Source: Nectonema munidae
Lineage: Eukaryota; Nematomorpha; Nectonematoida; Nectonematidae
Reading direction: 5' to 3'
Assembly: GCA_030549495.1 (NCBI GenBank)
Contig: JAUIRK010000955.1
Span: forward strand, 1-64,000
Length of the DNA: 64,000 nt
Both the position numbers and the translations under genes were made by a program. Of this stretch, positions 25,243-36,187 are shown one piece after another. The first letter of the stretch is position 1. Each line of letters opens with the position of its first letter. The notes beneath the pieces were generated by a model. It searched no databases. It was given only the letters and a program-made list of their open reading frames with translations, and was not told the origin of the DNA.

Positions 25243-25375
25243 ACTTAAATAAGAGAGGTTAGATGTTTGATTCGATAACTCAAGGTCTTGAGTTCGATCC
25301 CGCATCAAGCTTACTTTCTTCATAGTTCGATACCAGCGGCGTAATTGTGCCTTTTCGAATGAAAATCCCCCATTT
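25243..25375 (+). mobile_element. SINE-A copy in plus orientation
   Basis: It reads gaggttagatgtttgattcg, then a B box with one mismatch (gagttcgatccc), then gcatcaagcttactttcttc and the gtaattgtgccttttcgaat body. This is the only copy in the window with the tRNA-like head on the plus strand. Confidence 0.8.
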
Positions 25376-25420
25376 GTTGCAATGTTTCGTAAAGATATAC
25401 GTAAAGATATAGCTATAAAG

Positions 25421-25770
25421 TAAAGGGACCGTGGGTAATGTTGCACTATCCGTTCCCAAGACAAGGTAGAAAAAACGAGCTCTCTTTTAGTTGAATCCAC
25501 TTAAATTCTTCATTCATGATTTTCCGATCCTAAAAGTTGTTTTTCATTATTATTAATTATTAAAATTAGTTTGTTAGTAAATAGTTAGCTTAAAAAAATA
25601 CCTTTAAAAAAACTTAGTCCTAAAAAAAATGATTTTACAAAAACTTTGTCATAAATGAGCAATATCAAACTAAATAAAAATCTTTAATATGCTAAAACCT
25701 TCTTTTACTAAATCTCTATATTCGACTTGGGAACGGATAGTGCAACATTACCCCACGGTTCCTTTCTAAA
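25421..25770. mobile_element. Inverted-repeat element, about 350 bp
   Basis: Ends aaagggaccgtgggtaatgt and (right) acattaccccacggttcctt continue as complementary text for about 45 bp (gcactatccgttcccaag). AT-rich interior without coding capacity. The target duplication is not clear and the superfamily is unassigned. Confidence 0.7.
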
Positions 25771-27245
25771 ATCTACAATCAAAATGTATATTATATATTA
25801 AAAATAATATTGCCAGATGTGATGGTTTTCTGTGATTGTGTCCATTTCGATGTCGTTTAAAAACGGAATCTCAGAGGATTTATAAGAATATCCATTCTTC
25901 TTTCACTAATCTTATAAGTCAAAAAAAAGGAGTTTAGAAATATTTTGTTTGTCTATTTCTTTTTTTTTAGTATAAGAACTCATTTTTAACTTTTTCATAG
26001 TAATTATTTTTGTGAGGAATACAAATTTTTGTCCTCGACTTTTATCAATACCATTTTAAAATACCAAATCTGACAACTCTAACTAGAAATGAAAACAAAA
26101 GAATGAAAACATGTTAACTCTAAAAAAATCGATTTTACAAGTCTCTTCTAGACCTATATTTTGGATGGAAGTAGGTCAATTTGCCGTCAGCAAAATTTGG
26201 CCTCAAGACTTTTCGGCGTTTAAATATTTTTGTATTTCATTGAGGCTGAATTGTGCCCAGGCCGAATTGCCCCTAAGGCCTAAACCCTTCAGATATATAT
26301 ATATATATATATCCTGTTATGTCTTATAAGTATTTCAGATAAACTGTACTTCACATCTAATAAATCTTTCAAAATGATATAAATCAAAATATGGAAATCG
26401 ACCAACGAAATTTTAGCAAATTAAATTTTATCAAGCGTAACATATGTGATACGTTGGACTAATATACGGATTTAAAACGTCATGCGAAAAAGAGTTGTGC
26501 TGAATATTTTTCATCTGTCAAAATGTGTTTGATAAATCTTCCTGAAAACTACACATATGATAGAAATTGACGAGTTGTGCAGATATTATACAAATCTTGA
26601 TTGACTCCTTCACTCTTTCCTGCGCACAAAATATTCAATGTGCAAACGATCTTTAAATTATATCCTATATTCTGTTGTGGCATGTGTAAAGTTTTCCTGT
26701 TGAGAATTGCTATATATTCATACGCACGATATATTTTGGTAAGCCATTCTACATACTACCATTTTACTCGACCTTTTTTATACATACACCCTGAGTTCTG
26801 CAGGCACCCCCATCCCAAATTTGCCGTTCCTCCTGGGTAAGCATTTTCCACGTTTGCCATAATTTTCATTGCTGTAATTTATTAGAACTATTTTAATTTT
26901 GGAATAAACTTTTAGCCATTTTTTTTTGCAAAAATTAAAAAAAAATTTAAATCGCGCTTGAAAAACATGGTCGAGGCACATGTTTGAAAATTTTGCTTCC
27001 AATTACTTCAATCCTTGTAAGTGATCTTTTACTTTACACTTCCGTCATCAAAAATCTAATATCATTATATTTTTAAAGGCTGAATTGTCTTGAGGCGACT
27101 TTCTTCCAGTTTACTTGTTTACCCGTGACTGAAACATTTATTTTTTTTTATATTACAACAACTTTGAAATTAAAATGATAGATAACTGCAAATATCTTTT
27201 GCGAGTCACAAGATATCCTTTCTTTACATCTTTCCCATATAAGCC
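25771..27245. other. AT-rich stretch, no firm feature
   Basis: At 26170-26290 and 27077-27095 there is text of the type ttgaggctgaattg, also seen near 55.75 and 57.29 kb, suggesting an eroded dispersed element. A TA microsatellite lies at 26294-26312. No gene. Confidence 0.4.
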
Positions 27246-27834
27246 ATTGGGTGCCTGGTCAAAACGTCCGAAATCCAAAACGTCCGAAACCGAAACGTCC
27301 GAAACCGAAACGTCCGAAAACCAAAAAGTCCGTAACCAAAAGGTCCGAAAATTAGATTAACAGTATTTGAACCCTAAAAAACATTTTTTTTCGAGAATCA
27401 AAATTGTTGAGGTAAAAAACTGAAAAATTGGGCACAAAATTTTTTTATTTAAAAAATTCTATTTCTAGTTTTTTAGTTTAAAACTTTACATATTTTAGAT
27501 TTAAATTAAAAAATGCACTATAATAAAACGTGTCTTTTTACTGGAATAGATAAAAATTCATTCCAATCTCTTAAATTCCATTCAAATCGTGTAGTTTTTC
27601 CTTTGATTTTTGATAGCAAGTTTAATTTTCAAAGTCTTGCAAATTCGACTAATTACTATAACTTTTTCCGTGACTTTTTTTGTTTTGTAAGTTTATGATT
27701 TCTAGACGTTTTTGTTTTCGCACCTTTTGGTTTCGGGCGTTTTGGTTTTCGGAGGTTTTGGTTTCGGATGTTTTAGTTTTCGGACGTTTTGGTTTCGGGT
27801 GTTTTGGATTTCGGACGTTTTGACTATGAACCAG
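27246..27834. mobile_element. Inverted-repeat element with minisatellite termini
   Basis: The left end has about six copies of aaaacgtccgaaaacc-like 15-17-bp units. The right end (27700-27820) has the complementary units (cggacgttttggtttcgg). ccattg occurs on both flanks (27244-27249 and 27834-27839), a probable target duplication of 6-7 bp. The interior is AT-rich and non-coding. Confidence 0.65.
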
Positions 27835-27849
27835 CCATTGCCTTCTCCT

Positions 27850-28130
27850 TCTGCTTGACAAGTTGAAAAAGACTCATAGAGTCAAAGTATTGTCTTCTAA
27901 TAAAGATTCGCCTTACAATGTTAGATTTGGATATATTTTTTTTAAAAATTGGGTCTTTTCGTTTAGACTTTAGATGGCCACATCAAGTAATCACCATTTC
28001 GTCTGCCTTTTATAGTTATGTCCTGGTTGCCAAATTCTAAGGAAAATTCTCTGCGTTTACCCCCATTTTGTTGTTTATAAAAGGAAACTGAAATTAAAAA
28101 AAAATAAAAAATAAATAAATTCTAGCTGAA
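27850..28130. other. AT-rich spacer
   Basis: Nothing recognised between the minisatellite-ended element and the Merlin-like copy. Confidence 0.5.
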
Positions 28131-29000
28131 AAAAACACCATTTTAATTCCTTAAGCAGATTTCTTAAGCATTTTGTTACTTTTGTGCCAAAGAAATTCGC
28201 ACATATATGAATGGATTAGTGATCGCGCAGTACCTCATTCTTTTTTATTCCGCAATTTTGCAAAGCCCACAATGATTCTATAGAGTTAGTGTGTTCTCCA
28301 AGTTCAGGGTGTCTTTGAAATATTTTGAATGGTCAACAGTTAGATGCTTGTACGCCACCATGCCTTTTAGTAATGTAATGCCAGCATATGCCTGCCATTT
28401 ATCGGAAATAATTGTCGTTCCCGGTAAAATACACTCTTTTATAATAGATAGAAGAGTCTCAACGGATCTATCGGGAACAGTGTACATGAAGCATGCACCC
28501 GTTTCTCGGCATATTCCACCAAATACCCATTGCTGCGGATAAACTCTCTGCCTTCTTCTTGAGAAGCAGAACTCGACGATTTCAACATGAACAAGCCCTT
28601 GTCCTCCAATTTGCACAGGATTTCGGAGCAGTGAATCCACACACACTTCACGCATATAATTTTTCCAATCAGTGACGCCAGCGTTTTTCAAACTTTTTTA
28701 CTTAGACCCATAGCAAAAACTACATTTTGCATCGCGACCCATAATACTTAGGTGTAATAAGACAAACTCTGTTCACTGCGTTCATTTATTCCGCATCTTT
28801 TTTGTCACGACCCATTTTATTTTTCACGAGACTCAGTGAAGGGTCGGGACCCACACTTTGAAAACGCTGGTGTACGCTGTATTGGACAATTTAAGGTGTT
28901 TTTTACAAAAATTTGTTGTGGCAATTCATGAAACCATGCATGAATAAAATAAACAATCATTACACTGGTCAACAATTTTTTACTTTCTGAATGTTGTCTA
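28130..29000 (-). pseudogene. Merlin-like (IS1595-related) transposase, broken
   Basis: The minus-strand frame 28278-28691 contains the recognisable core: DWKNYMREVC, QWVFGGICRETG, PDRSVETLL, PGTTIISDKWQAY and HLTVDHSKYF. This matches the DDE domain of ISXO2/IS1595 transposases, whose eukaryotic relatives are the Merlin elements. In the family the first acidic residue usually lies in V-E-I-D-E-S; here it reads V-E-I-V-E-F, so a catalytic residue seems lost. The frame is open only for 137 residues, against roughly 270-300 in the family. The N-terminal part lies beyond a hAT MITE inserted at 28679-28870 and the C-terminal acidic region is out of frame. Fossil transposase, no expected activity. 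Confidence 0.75.
28679..28870. mobile_element. hAT MITE, 192 bp, inside the Merlin copy
   Basis: Termini cagcgtttttcaaac and ctttgaaaacgctg are hAT inverted repeats, with internal gacccat/ggtcgggaccc blocks. Flanks agtgacgc and gtgtacgc resemble each other imperfectly, consistent with an aged 8-bp duplication. It interrupts the Merlin frame and is therefore younger. Confidence 0.8.
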
Positions 29001-29320
29001 GATTTCTACAAGTGAATTAGGGTATTCTGGCACTGCTGAATCAGGAAATGGCATCCGTTTCTCTCCATCAGGTCAGGTTTTTGTGCTAAGTTGATTTGAA
29101 AAAATCAGATCTTGTGACAAAATCAATTACATTTTTGTGGCATTATCAGCTGATTTTTGTCAACACATATCATCCTAAACATGTTTTTAAGAAAAAAAAT
29201 GTTTTGCCAACAACATTTATTGATTACATGATAGAAACATCGATTACTGTCATCTGAATGGTGGGCATTGATAAAGGTAAGTACAAGTAAATTGCATGTT
29301 GCGTCACCACTGTTCAAATT
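29001..29320. other. Spacer between two minus-strand gene relics
   Basis: No recognised feature. The open frame at 29123-29317 shows no family resemblance. Confidence 0.5.
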
Positions 29321-30570
29321 TCAGGGCTTGAACTTCCGTTTCTTCGAACTCCTGGAATGTTCAGCGGCAGGGAGTTCTCTCTTCAGATTCCAACAGTCGT
29401 CAGCCATCATGACTGCGTCCCAGCGACCCTGATACCTGGTCTCCATCTCCTTCATGTCCTGATGGAATCTCTCCCCCTGCTCGTCACTCATTGAACCCAG
29501 GTTCTCAGGAAACCGGTTCATATGTGAAAATAGGTAGTGCATCTTGATGCTCATGTTGCACCCAGGTTTCTGAAAGCAGTCAACATGTTGTTGACAAGTT
29601 CTGCGTTGTTTGGCCTTATTGTTCCAAGAAAGTTCTTCACTACCAAAACAAATGTCTTCCACGTTTCCAGTTCCACTTCGTTCATTGAGTTTTTGAACTC
29701 TGGATCTCTGATGAGTTGACGGATCTGAGGACCATCAAAAATGCCAGCTTTCAACTTCTCCATGGTCAATCCTGGAAAAGCCTGGCACAAGTAAGTGAAG
29801 CAGTCACCATCTTTGTCCATAGCCTTGCTGAACTGCTTGATTAAGCCGAGCTTGATGTGCAGCGGTGGTAAGAGTATTCTGTCTCTGTCCACCAGAGGGT
29901 CGTTGATGACGTTTCTTTCTTTGCATGGCACCAATTCCTCCCGAACAGGCCAGTCCTTCGTGTAATGCTGAGCACGGTTCCTACTATCCCACATGCACAG
30001 AAAACACGGGTACTTGGTGAAGCCAGACTATTGTCCCAACAAAAAGTTCACCATCTTCAGGTCAACACAAATAAACCACTTATGCTGATCATAACCAATT
30101 TTCTCCAGCACATACTTCACCGCTTCATACTTCTCCTTCAGTGTAGTCGAGTGAGCGATGGGTACAGAGGCAAACTGGTTGCCGTTGTGTAGCAGAACAC
30201 ATTACAGTGATCGCTTGCTGCTGTCAATGAACAGTCTCCAATCTTTGGGTTCGCACTGTAGCACTCCAAGCTTGAGCAGAAGCTGCGCAATATCAGCACA
30301 GTACACCAAGTCCTTCTCTTCAGAGAATCCAAACTTCAGACTCCTCTTGCCGTTGGTCCACCCACGCAGAGTCTCGGTGCATGCTTTGCACACCATGTGT
30401 GGCGCCCAAGCTTTATTCTGGAATTTTAATACCAAAATAAGCATGGTAAGTACGCCTTATGTAACTTGTGACTGGCTTCCTATTAGGAGCAATGGTGTAT
30501 TCTCCACATATGTAGCAAAACACATCGGGCTTATTTCTGCACGATCTTCTGGTCGAAGCCATATCATTTA
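29321..30570 (-). pseudogene. GC-rich relic of a multicopy cysteine-finger protein family
   Basis: Minus-strand frames share motifs with a protein family that recurs in many copies in arthropod and cnidarian genomes and is usually left unnamed. An N-terminal cysteine finger (CYICGEY, then MVCKAC) is followed by RLFIDSSKRS, CVDLKMVNFLLG, KYPCFLC, LLPPLHIKLGL, GPQIRQL and, near the end, SDEQGERFHQD, with a basic C-terminus. The multicopy habit suggests a transposable-element protein; I cannot assign the superfamily or function. The copy is broken in several places and appears to lack an internal stretch after the second finger compared with my memory of the family. Its base composition is visibly richer in G+C than its AT-rich surroundings, suggesting recent arrival from a differently composed source or inherited codon choice. 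Confidence 0.65.
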
Positions 30571-30679
30571 CCTGCAAAACAAAAATAGGTACTTATAGTA
30601 GTTGTATCTTCTTGCTGATCGTTTAATGTTATTTTTTATATTATTTAAATTAAGGCATTTACTGAAATAATTCTTGGTA

Positions 30680-31480
30680 GTTTCAATTAATCTTGATCAC
30701 TATCTAAACGATCTATAATTTCTTTCATCAAATTTATTCTATAGTGAGTTTTGACACTTCGTCAAAGCATCCATTGGTTATAAAGGGGTCATTCACAATT
30801 GACGTAAACTTTTTTTTTCTTAATTTTAACACCCACCCCTAAACTTATCAACATTCCCCCAGTCATGGATTGACATAATTGTGAATGACCCCTAATATAG
30901 AAGATGTGGTGAGAGGAAAAAAAATTCAATATTTGTAGACTTAACAATTTTTGGATGCGCAGGACACTGGTCAAGAATCAAAACAATTTTTCTCTTTTAT
31001 CGTCTAAAGACAAAAGCCAATCACAAAAAATATCTTTAGTCATCCAGGATTCTATATACTGAAGAGGCAAATTATTTTTCTTGTTTTTAAAACATCTTGG
31101 ACTTTGAAACTTTCCAATTACTAACAAAGGTGACTTTTTGGAATCAGTCATACCTGCTCCAAGTAACGGAGACAGTCTATTTAATGTTTTTTTACTTCCA
31201 CTAACAGCTTCATTTTTCTTTACCAGCGTACCACTTGGTGTGGCACTATAATAAATACCTGTTTCATCTGCGTTAAATATACAACCTTTATAATACTTTT
31301 TTATATCAGTTATAAAAGAATTCTACCATTCTTCTGCATTCTGCACGTGTACTTTCTCCGTGTTCACGTTTGTGACCCATATTAAATCTTTTCTGAAATC
31401 TCTTCAATCATCCAGTTGAAAAATTGTCAGGGGTTGCTTCAGAAGATTGAGTTCGTTCACTATGAAGTGATTTTGCTTCC
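30680..31480 (-). pseudogene. pogo/Tigger-like (DDE_1) transposase, broken
   Basis: On the minus strand a CENP-B-type DNA-binding remnant (LKRFQKRFNMG) is followed by the first catalytic region FNADETGIYY and the second, LILDQCPAHP. Then comes the FFxPLTTS..IxxM region, split by a small MITE at 30784-30893. These are the hallmarks of Tc1/mariner-pogo (Tigger, Jerky-like) transposases. Length of the recognisable part is about 230 residues against 450-600 in intact proteins. Several stop codons interrupt the frame, so it is a dead copy. A splice-acceptor-like tgccctag lies just upstream at about 31480. Confidence 0.75.
30784..30893. mobile_element. Palindromic MITE, 110 bp, inside the pogo copy
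   Basis: Ends aggggtcattcacaatt and aattgtgaatgacccct are perfect inverted repeats. It sits between the codons for the TTS and the following I/L-x-x-M motif of the pogo transposase. Flanks gttata and atatag suggest a TA-containing target duplication. Superfamily unassigned. Confidence 0.8.
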
Positions 31481-32535
31481 TAGGGCAATAAAAATTTACA
31501 TTATGGAAAAAATTTATTATCCTATCAGAAGTACTATATAAATTACAAAAACAAATTGTTATAAAGGCATTTAATCATTTTCCAACAGTTTTGTTTCCAA
31601 TATATGGCATAAATGTTCTCAAAGTTACTTGCACAACTATATGTTTTTATAATTTTTCTTAAGTTAAGACACTTGGGGCAAGTTGAAAATTTTCAGGGGG
31701 CAAAAAATAAAACTGGGGGGGGGGGCACTTGCCTCAAAAATATATAGGTAGCGCGGGCTCTGTCATGCCATCCATAGAGTATGCTGTTGGGGATACGTCA
31801 AATTAGTTTTAAAAAACTTAAGTTATGCTGTAAAATTTTTTAGTTTTTGTTGAAGCTCTATAACTTTTTCTGATAGACTTTTTTTCCTTAAAAAGTTATT
31901 ATAAAACGCAAATCATTGCAAAATGTTAAAAGTGTAGATTTTTGTAACATGAACCAATTTAGCTTTTAAACTATTTTTTGAATGATGCTGAGAAAATTGA
32001 AGTAATGCAATCTTAATTTATTGTTTGATTTTTGTTTGCACAATTTTAAATTTATTGTATACCCTTTTTTGAGAGTCTAACTAACTTACACATATTCTTA
32101 TACACTAAAAAGAATGAAAAATTCTAATACCAATTTTCTAACTTTAGTTCTGTTTTACATTTTTGATAGAAATTACCTCAGAAGAGTTATGTAATTTGGA
32201 TGTGTTTTTTATTTTTTTTTCTCAATAAAACATTTTTATTTTTTAGGAAGAAGTGGAACAACTGAAAATTAATGAATAATTTTTTTCATTCAATAAAATT
32301 TCCAATTTTTTTATTGTTAATTAATATCTTTACCCCTTTTCTACACATAATTTGGAGATAGTGCGCATCTATTTGAAGTGAGAAAGAAGGAGCTATATAT
32401 AAGTCCTCACTCATTGTTGACGTTAAGCTTAATAGGGCGAGGGTTAAAGTTTATATTAAGGTTAATTAAGAATGAAATAGAATAGACAAGAGAGGAGTAG
32501 AAATTCAGAAAAATGTGTTGTCTTTTTTGGAAGAC
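31481..32535. other. AT-rich stretch, no recognised gene
   Basis: A G run (31717-31728) and text like aggggcacttg at 31720-31735 resemble the left edge of the hAT at 38.5 kb, but no complete element can be drawn. Confidence 0.4.
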
Positions 32536-32582
32536 GATTGAAAGTCCGCCCCCTCCAATAATTTCAAGGATGTGCGCCCCTG
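32536..32582 (-). mobile_element. Terminus of hAT family with caggggcgcacatcc ends
   Basis: The plus-strand end aaggatgtgcgcccctg at 32582 matches the inverted terminus of the 45.86 kb element. The internal ccgccccctcc block is also typical. The other end was not found, so it is a solo or truncated terminus. The open frame 32407-32658 merely crosses it. Confidence 0.65.
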
Positions 32583-32974
32583 AATCAATCACATTTTTTT
32601 CATATAAACATCGCAGGGTGTCTAGTAGACTCTTTTTCTTCAGACTACATTCACTCATATAAACTTTCCAACCTTCAGTTATTTGCTTTCAGTTGTTTTC
32701 TCTATCAATCAAATATCCTTTCATCAATTCCTGTAATGTGCTTGATAGACTACTTCATTTTCAAATGAAAAGCCTATTCACCCCCAAACAATTTTGGATT
32801 TTTTTATGCGATATGCAAATTTAATTAAAATATTTTCGCTGGAAGTATATTATTTAAATTCACCAATTTTGTAAAAAAAAATATAAAGTAGTCTTATATA
32901 TTTAGTACTTTAGGTATGCGCTGAATACACTCTATTTTAAAGGATTGCTTGAATATTTAGTCTCCCGTGGTATT

Positions 32975-33041
32975 TCCAGATCACTAATTTTCAAAATTGC
33001 AAAAAAAAATTTCGCCCCCAATAATTTTGAGGATGCCCCTG
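32975..33041 (-). mobile_element. Second terminus of the same hAT family
   Basis: The text ttcaaaattgcaaaaaaaaa, cgcccccaataattttgagg and atgcccctg ends at 33041. The same order occurs at the right end of the 45.86-48.24 kb element, with four bases missing from the terminal repeat here. It is a decayed copy. Confidence 0.65.
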
Positions 33042-33477
33042 TCCAGATATGCACATTTTTAAAAGTGTTCGTTAAACATTTTTAAGAGCATTTCCACACT
33101 AAAAACGCAATAAAAAAGTTCATCCAATCTTTTGCGTATCCTCAAATAAATACACAATTTTTTTTCAAATAAGAAATTTATAATAAAATCGATTATATTT
33201 AAGAGTATTCCATCTCTTTCATCTTTGTTAATCAATCTTTTTGCTGCTTTTGTCATTAAATGAGCAATTATTTCGTTTGCCATGATGCTGTACACTCATA
33301 TTCACTTTTCCAGATTTTGGCCTGAGAACCATTTAATTCTTGAATTGTAAATTTTTTGGTGATTGGAGATTCAGTTTTTATTTCTTCAAGTGGAATTAAG
33401 CTTTGAAAATGTTTGTTCTAAAATCTATATAAGATCAAATATTATTATTTCCATTGCGAATTTTTACTATAATCTTA
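33042..33477. other. AT-rich stretch before the GAA tract
   Basis: No recognised gene or element. The open frame at 33059-33295 shows no family resemblance. Confidence 0.5.
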
Positions 33478-34569
33478 GAAGAAGAAGAAGAAGAAGAAGA
33501 AGAAGAAGAAGAAGAAGAAGAAGAAGAAGAAGAAGAAGAAGAAGAAGAAGAAGAAGAAGAAGAAGAAGAAGAAGAAGAAGAAGAAGAAGAAGAAGAAGAA
33601 GAAGAAGAAGAAGAAGAAGAAGAAGAAGAAGAAGAAGAAGAAGAAGAAGAAGAAGAAGAAGAAGAAGAAGAAGAAGAAGAAGAAGAAGAAGAAGAAGAAG
33701 AAGAAGAAGAAGAAGAAGAAGAAGAAGAAGAAGAAGAAGAAGAAGAAGAAGAAGAAGAAGAAGAAGAAGAAGAAGAAGAAGAAGAAGAAGAAGAAGAAGA
33801 AGAAGAAGAAGAAGAAGAAGAAGAAGAAGAAGAAGAAGAAGAAGAAGAAGAAGAAGAAGAAGAAGAAGAAGAAGAAGAAGAAGAAGAAGAAGAAGAAGAA
33901 GAAGAAGAAGAAGAAGAAGAAGAAGAAGAAGAAGAAGAAGAAGAAGAAGAAGAAGAAGAAGAAGAAGAAGAAGAAGAAGAAGAAGAAGAAGAAGAAGAAG
34001 AAGAAGAAGAAGAAGAAGAAGAAGAAGAAGAAGAAGAAGAAGAAGAAGAAGAAGAAGAAGAAGAAGAAGAAGAAGAAGAAGAAGAAGAAGAAGAAGAAGA
34101 AGAAGAAGAAGAAGAAGAAGAAGAAGAAGAAGAAGAAGAAGAAGAAGAAGAAGAAGAAGAAGAAGAAGAAGAAGAAGAAGAAGAAGAAGAAGAAGAAGAA
34201 GAAGAAGAAGAAGAAGAAGAAGAAGAAGAAGAAGAAGAAGAAGAAGAAGAAGAAGAAGAAGAAGAAGAAGAAGAAGAAGAAGAAGAAGAAGAAGAAGAAG
34301 AAGAAGAAGAAGAAGAAGAAGAAGAAGAAGAAGAAGAAGAAGAAGAAGAAGAAGAAGAAGAAGAAGAAGAAGAAGAAGAAGAAGAAGAAGAAGAAGAAGA
34401 AGAAGAAGAAGAAGAAGAAGAAGAAGAAGAAGAAGAAGAAGAAGAAGAAGAAGAAGAAGAAGAAGAAGAAGAAGAAGAAGAAGAAGAAGAAGAAGAAGAA
34501 GAAGAAGAAGAAGAAGAAGAAGAAGAAGAAGAAGAAGAAGAAGAAGAAGAAGAAGAAGAAGAAGAAGAA
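33478..34569. repeat. (GAA)n tract, 364 uninterrupted triplets
   Basis: A pure GAA run of 1092 bp with no variant triplet and sharp edges. The long poly-R, poly-E, poly-S and poly-F open frames are trivial products of the repeat. GAA/TTC tracts of this length are known to form triplex (H-DNA) and sticky DNA and to impede transcription and replication. The right edge lies about 80 bp from a LINE 3' coding remnant. Confidence 0.98.
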
Positions 34570-34649
34570 ATTAAGAAGGACTTTTGATACAATTTCAAAG
34601 CATAGATTTGTGTGGGTGTGGGTGTGTGTTATATGTGAACACAGTTTTC

Positions 34650-34912
34650 GATTTTTACAAACACCAGACACTTGTACAAATGTAGCAGCATGGAATAGTG
34701 CATGGTAGATATCGACTGAAAAAAAAAGTTCTGATAAGCCTTTTGTATTCACAATAAGTGTCCAGTGCACTATGTCTATAGAATACTGGATTATTACGGA
34801 AGAATGTAGTAATTTCATGAGAACTTAGTTGTAATCCAATATACTCTATGTGAAGACATCGTGCTTTACGAGTGTTGTATGCATGCATATCTTTATTAAA
34901 TGTAAGCAGCAC
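34650..34912 (-). mobile_element. LINE ORF2 C-terminal fragment (CR1/Jockey-like)
   Basis: The minus-strand frame contains the H-A-Y-N-T-R motif followed by FFRNNPVFYR and a basic tail, the usual end of CR1/Jockey-type ORF2 proteins. It lies in the same orientation as, and downstream of, the reverse transcriptase piece at 35.2-36.2 kb, so both may come from one insertion. Confidence 0.5.
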
Positions 34913-35189
34913 ACTCCTCCCTCAATGGAGATGATGAAGGCAAACAACCTCTTTGATATTTGAAAAAGAACATGAAAATTCGATATAATTAAAGATGCTT
35001 CAAGCAATTGCATTCAACAAATTCTTCACCTGTAAGGCTATTGTATTTCAATTTAAAAACTGTCTCACATTTCTTTTTTGAGTGATCAAAAGAGTCTCCT
35101 TTTTAACGTGGCCCAAATTTATGATAGAGTCTGAAATAAGGCTTTATACATTTTCACTTTAAGCGTTATTGCTAAAAAAAAGTGTAGGT

Positions 35190-36187
35190 CTCAAACTTTG
35201 AAAGTAAAATATTCATCCTTGAGTCCACTTTAACTTTGAGTCGAAGCCTTTCTAACATTTTTATCGTTCAACATTATCTTTAAATTGCCTTTTTTTTATA
35301 TTTGTATGCTGGAAAGTCATATACATTCACACTTCTCTTCGCTTACCTCCAAATAATTCAATTTCAAAAGGTTAGATAACACACCAGTCATCATTTTAAT
35401 GTATTCAGAATCTGATGATGATTTAAATGGAATTAACATTGATATAGAGTCCACGTATGTAAAATATTTAACCTGCTCTGGGAATAAGACATCTTTTAGA
35501 TCATTGATATAAATATTAAAAAAGCGGTCCCATAATTGACGCTTGCTTATCTGATTGAAACATTCAAATCAAGATTCAGATCAAGATCTATAGGCAAATC
35601 TAGACAACCAGAACCATTGTTCAAAATTTCCAAAATGTTGGCAAGAACAAGTGAAAGCAATTTCTCGATTCAATGATTTCTGCGATAACCGAAGTGCAAA
35701 CATGCGAAAAGACGATGTTATATCTATTGGAATAGTGTTCAAAGGAGATTTTGGAAATTACAAGCAGAATTGACATCGGTCTATAATTATGAATTTTTGA
35801 AGTATCGCCTTTTCTATGAACAGGTACCAATTTAGAAGCTTTCGACGAAGTAGGATAATGAGCCTTTCTGATCATTTCATTGAAAAGAAGGTCAAGTGGT
35901 TTTACTATAAAACAACCAATCTGCCTGAATCCACGTGTACTTAGATTATAAAAATCATTGTAAGTCACCAATCTGAAACGAAAGCTATGAATATTGCAAT
36001 TATTCATATTAAGCTCATTATTATTAGTGGTATTGCTTGAATCCTTATAAAGATGGTTCAAAAACAAATCGCGGATCTTATCATCATCAAAATAGAACTG
36101 GTTCATCCACTCATTGCGGGCTTTTTTACCTCTCAAATTATTTTTAAATGATTTAGTAGACTTTTTAACACCAAGTTTAAGCTCCAT
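35190..36187 (-). pseudogene. LINE reverse transcriptase (CR1/Jockey-like), broken
   Basis: The minus-strand frame 35621-36187 (188 residues) has the start of a non-LTR reverse transcriptase: PLDLLFNEMIRKAHYPTSSK, then KLVPVHRKGDTSKIHNYRP and a degenerate ISxLPVISKIFE-like block. Further downstream in other frames are remnants of the palm: MGPLFxYIYxxD and, in place of the catalytic Y-A-D-D, a Y-V-D-S-like site near 35450. The endonuclease is not recognised. About 1 kb of an expected 2.5-3 kb ORF2 remains, interrupted by stops and shifts. Non-functional. Confidence 0.75.

Noticed and set aside
33363-34818. Very long open frames of poly-R, poly-E, poly-S and poly-F
   Set aside because: They are direct translations of the GAA/TTC tract on both strands.
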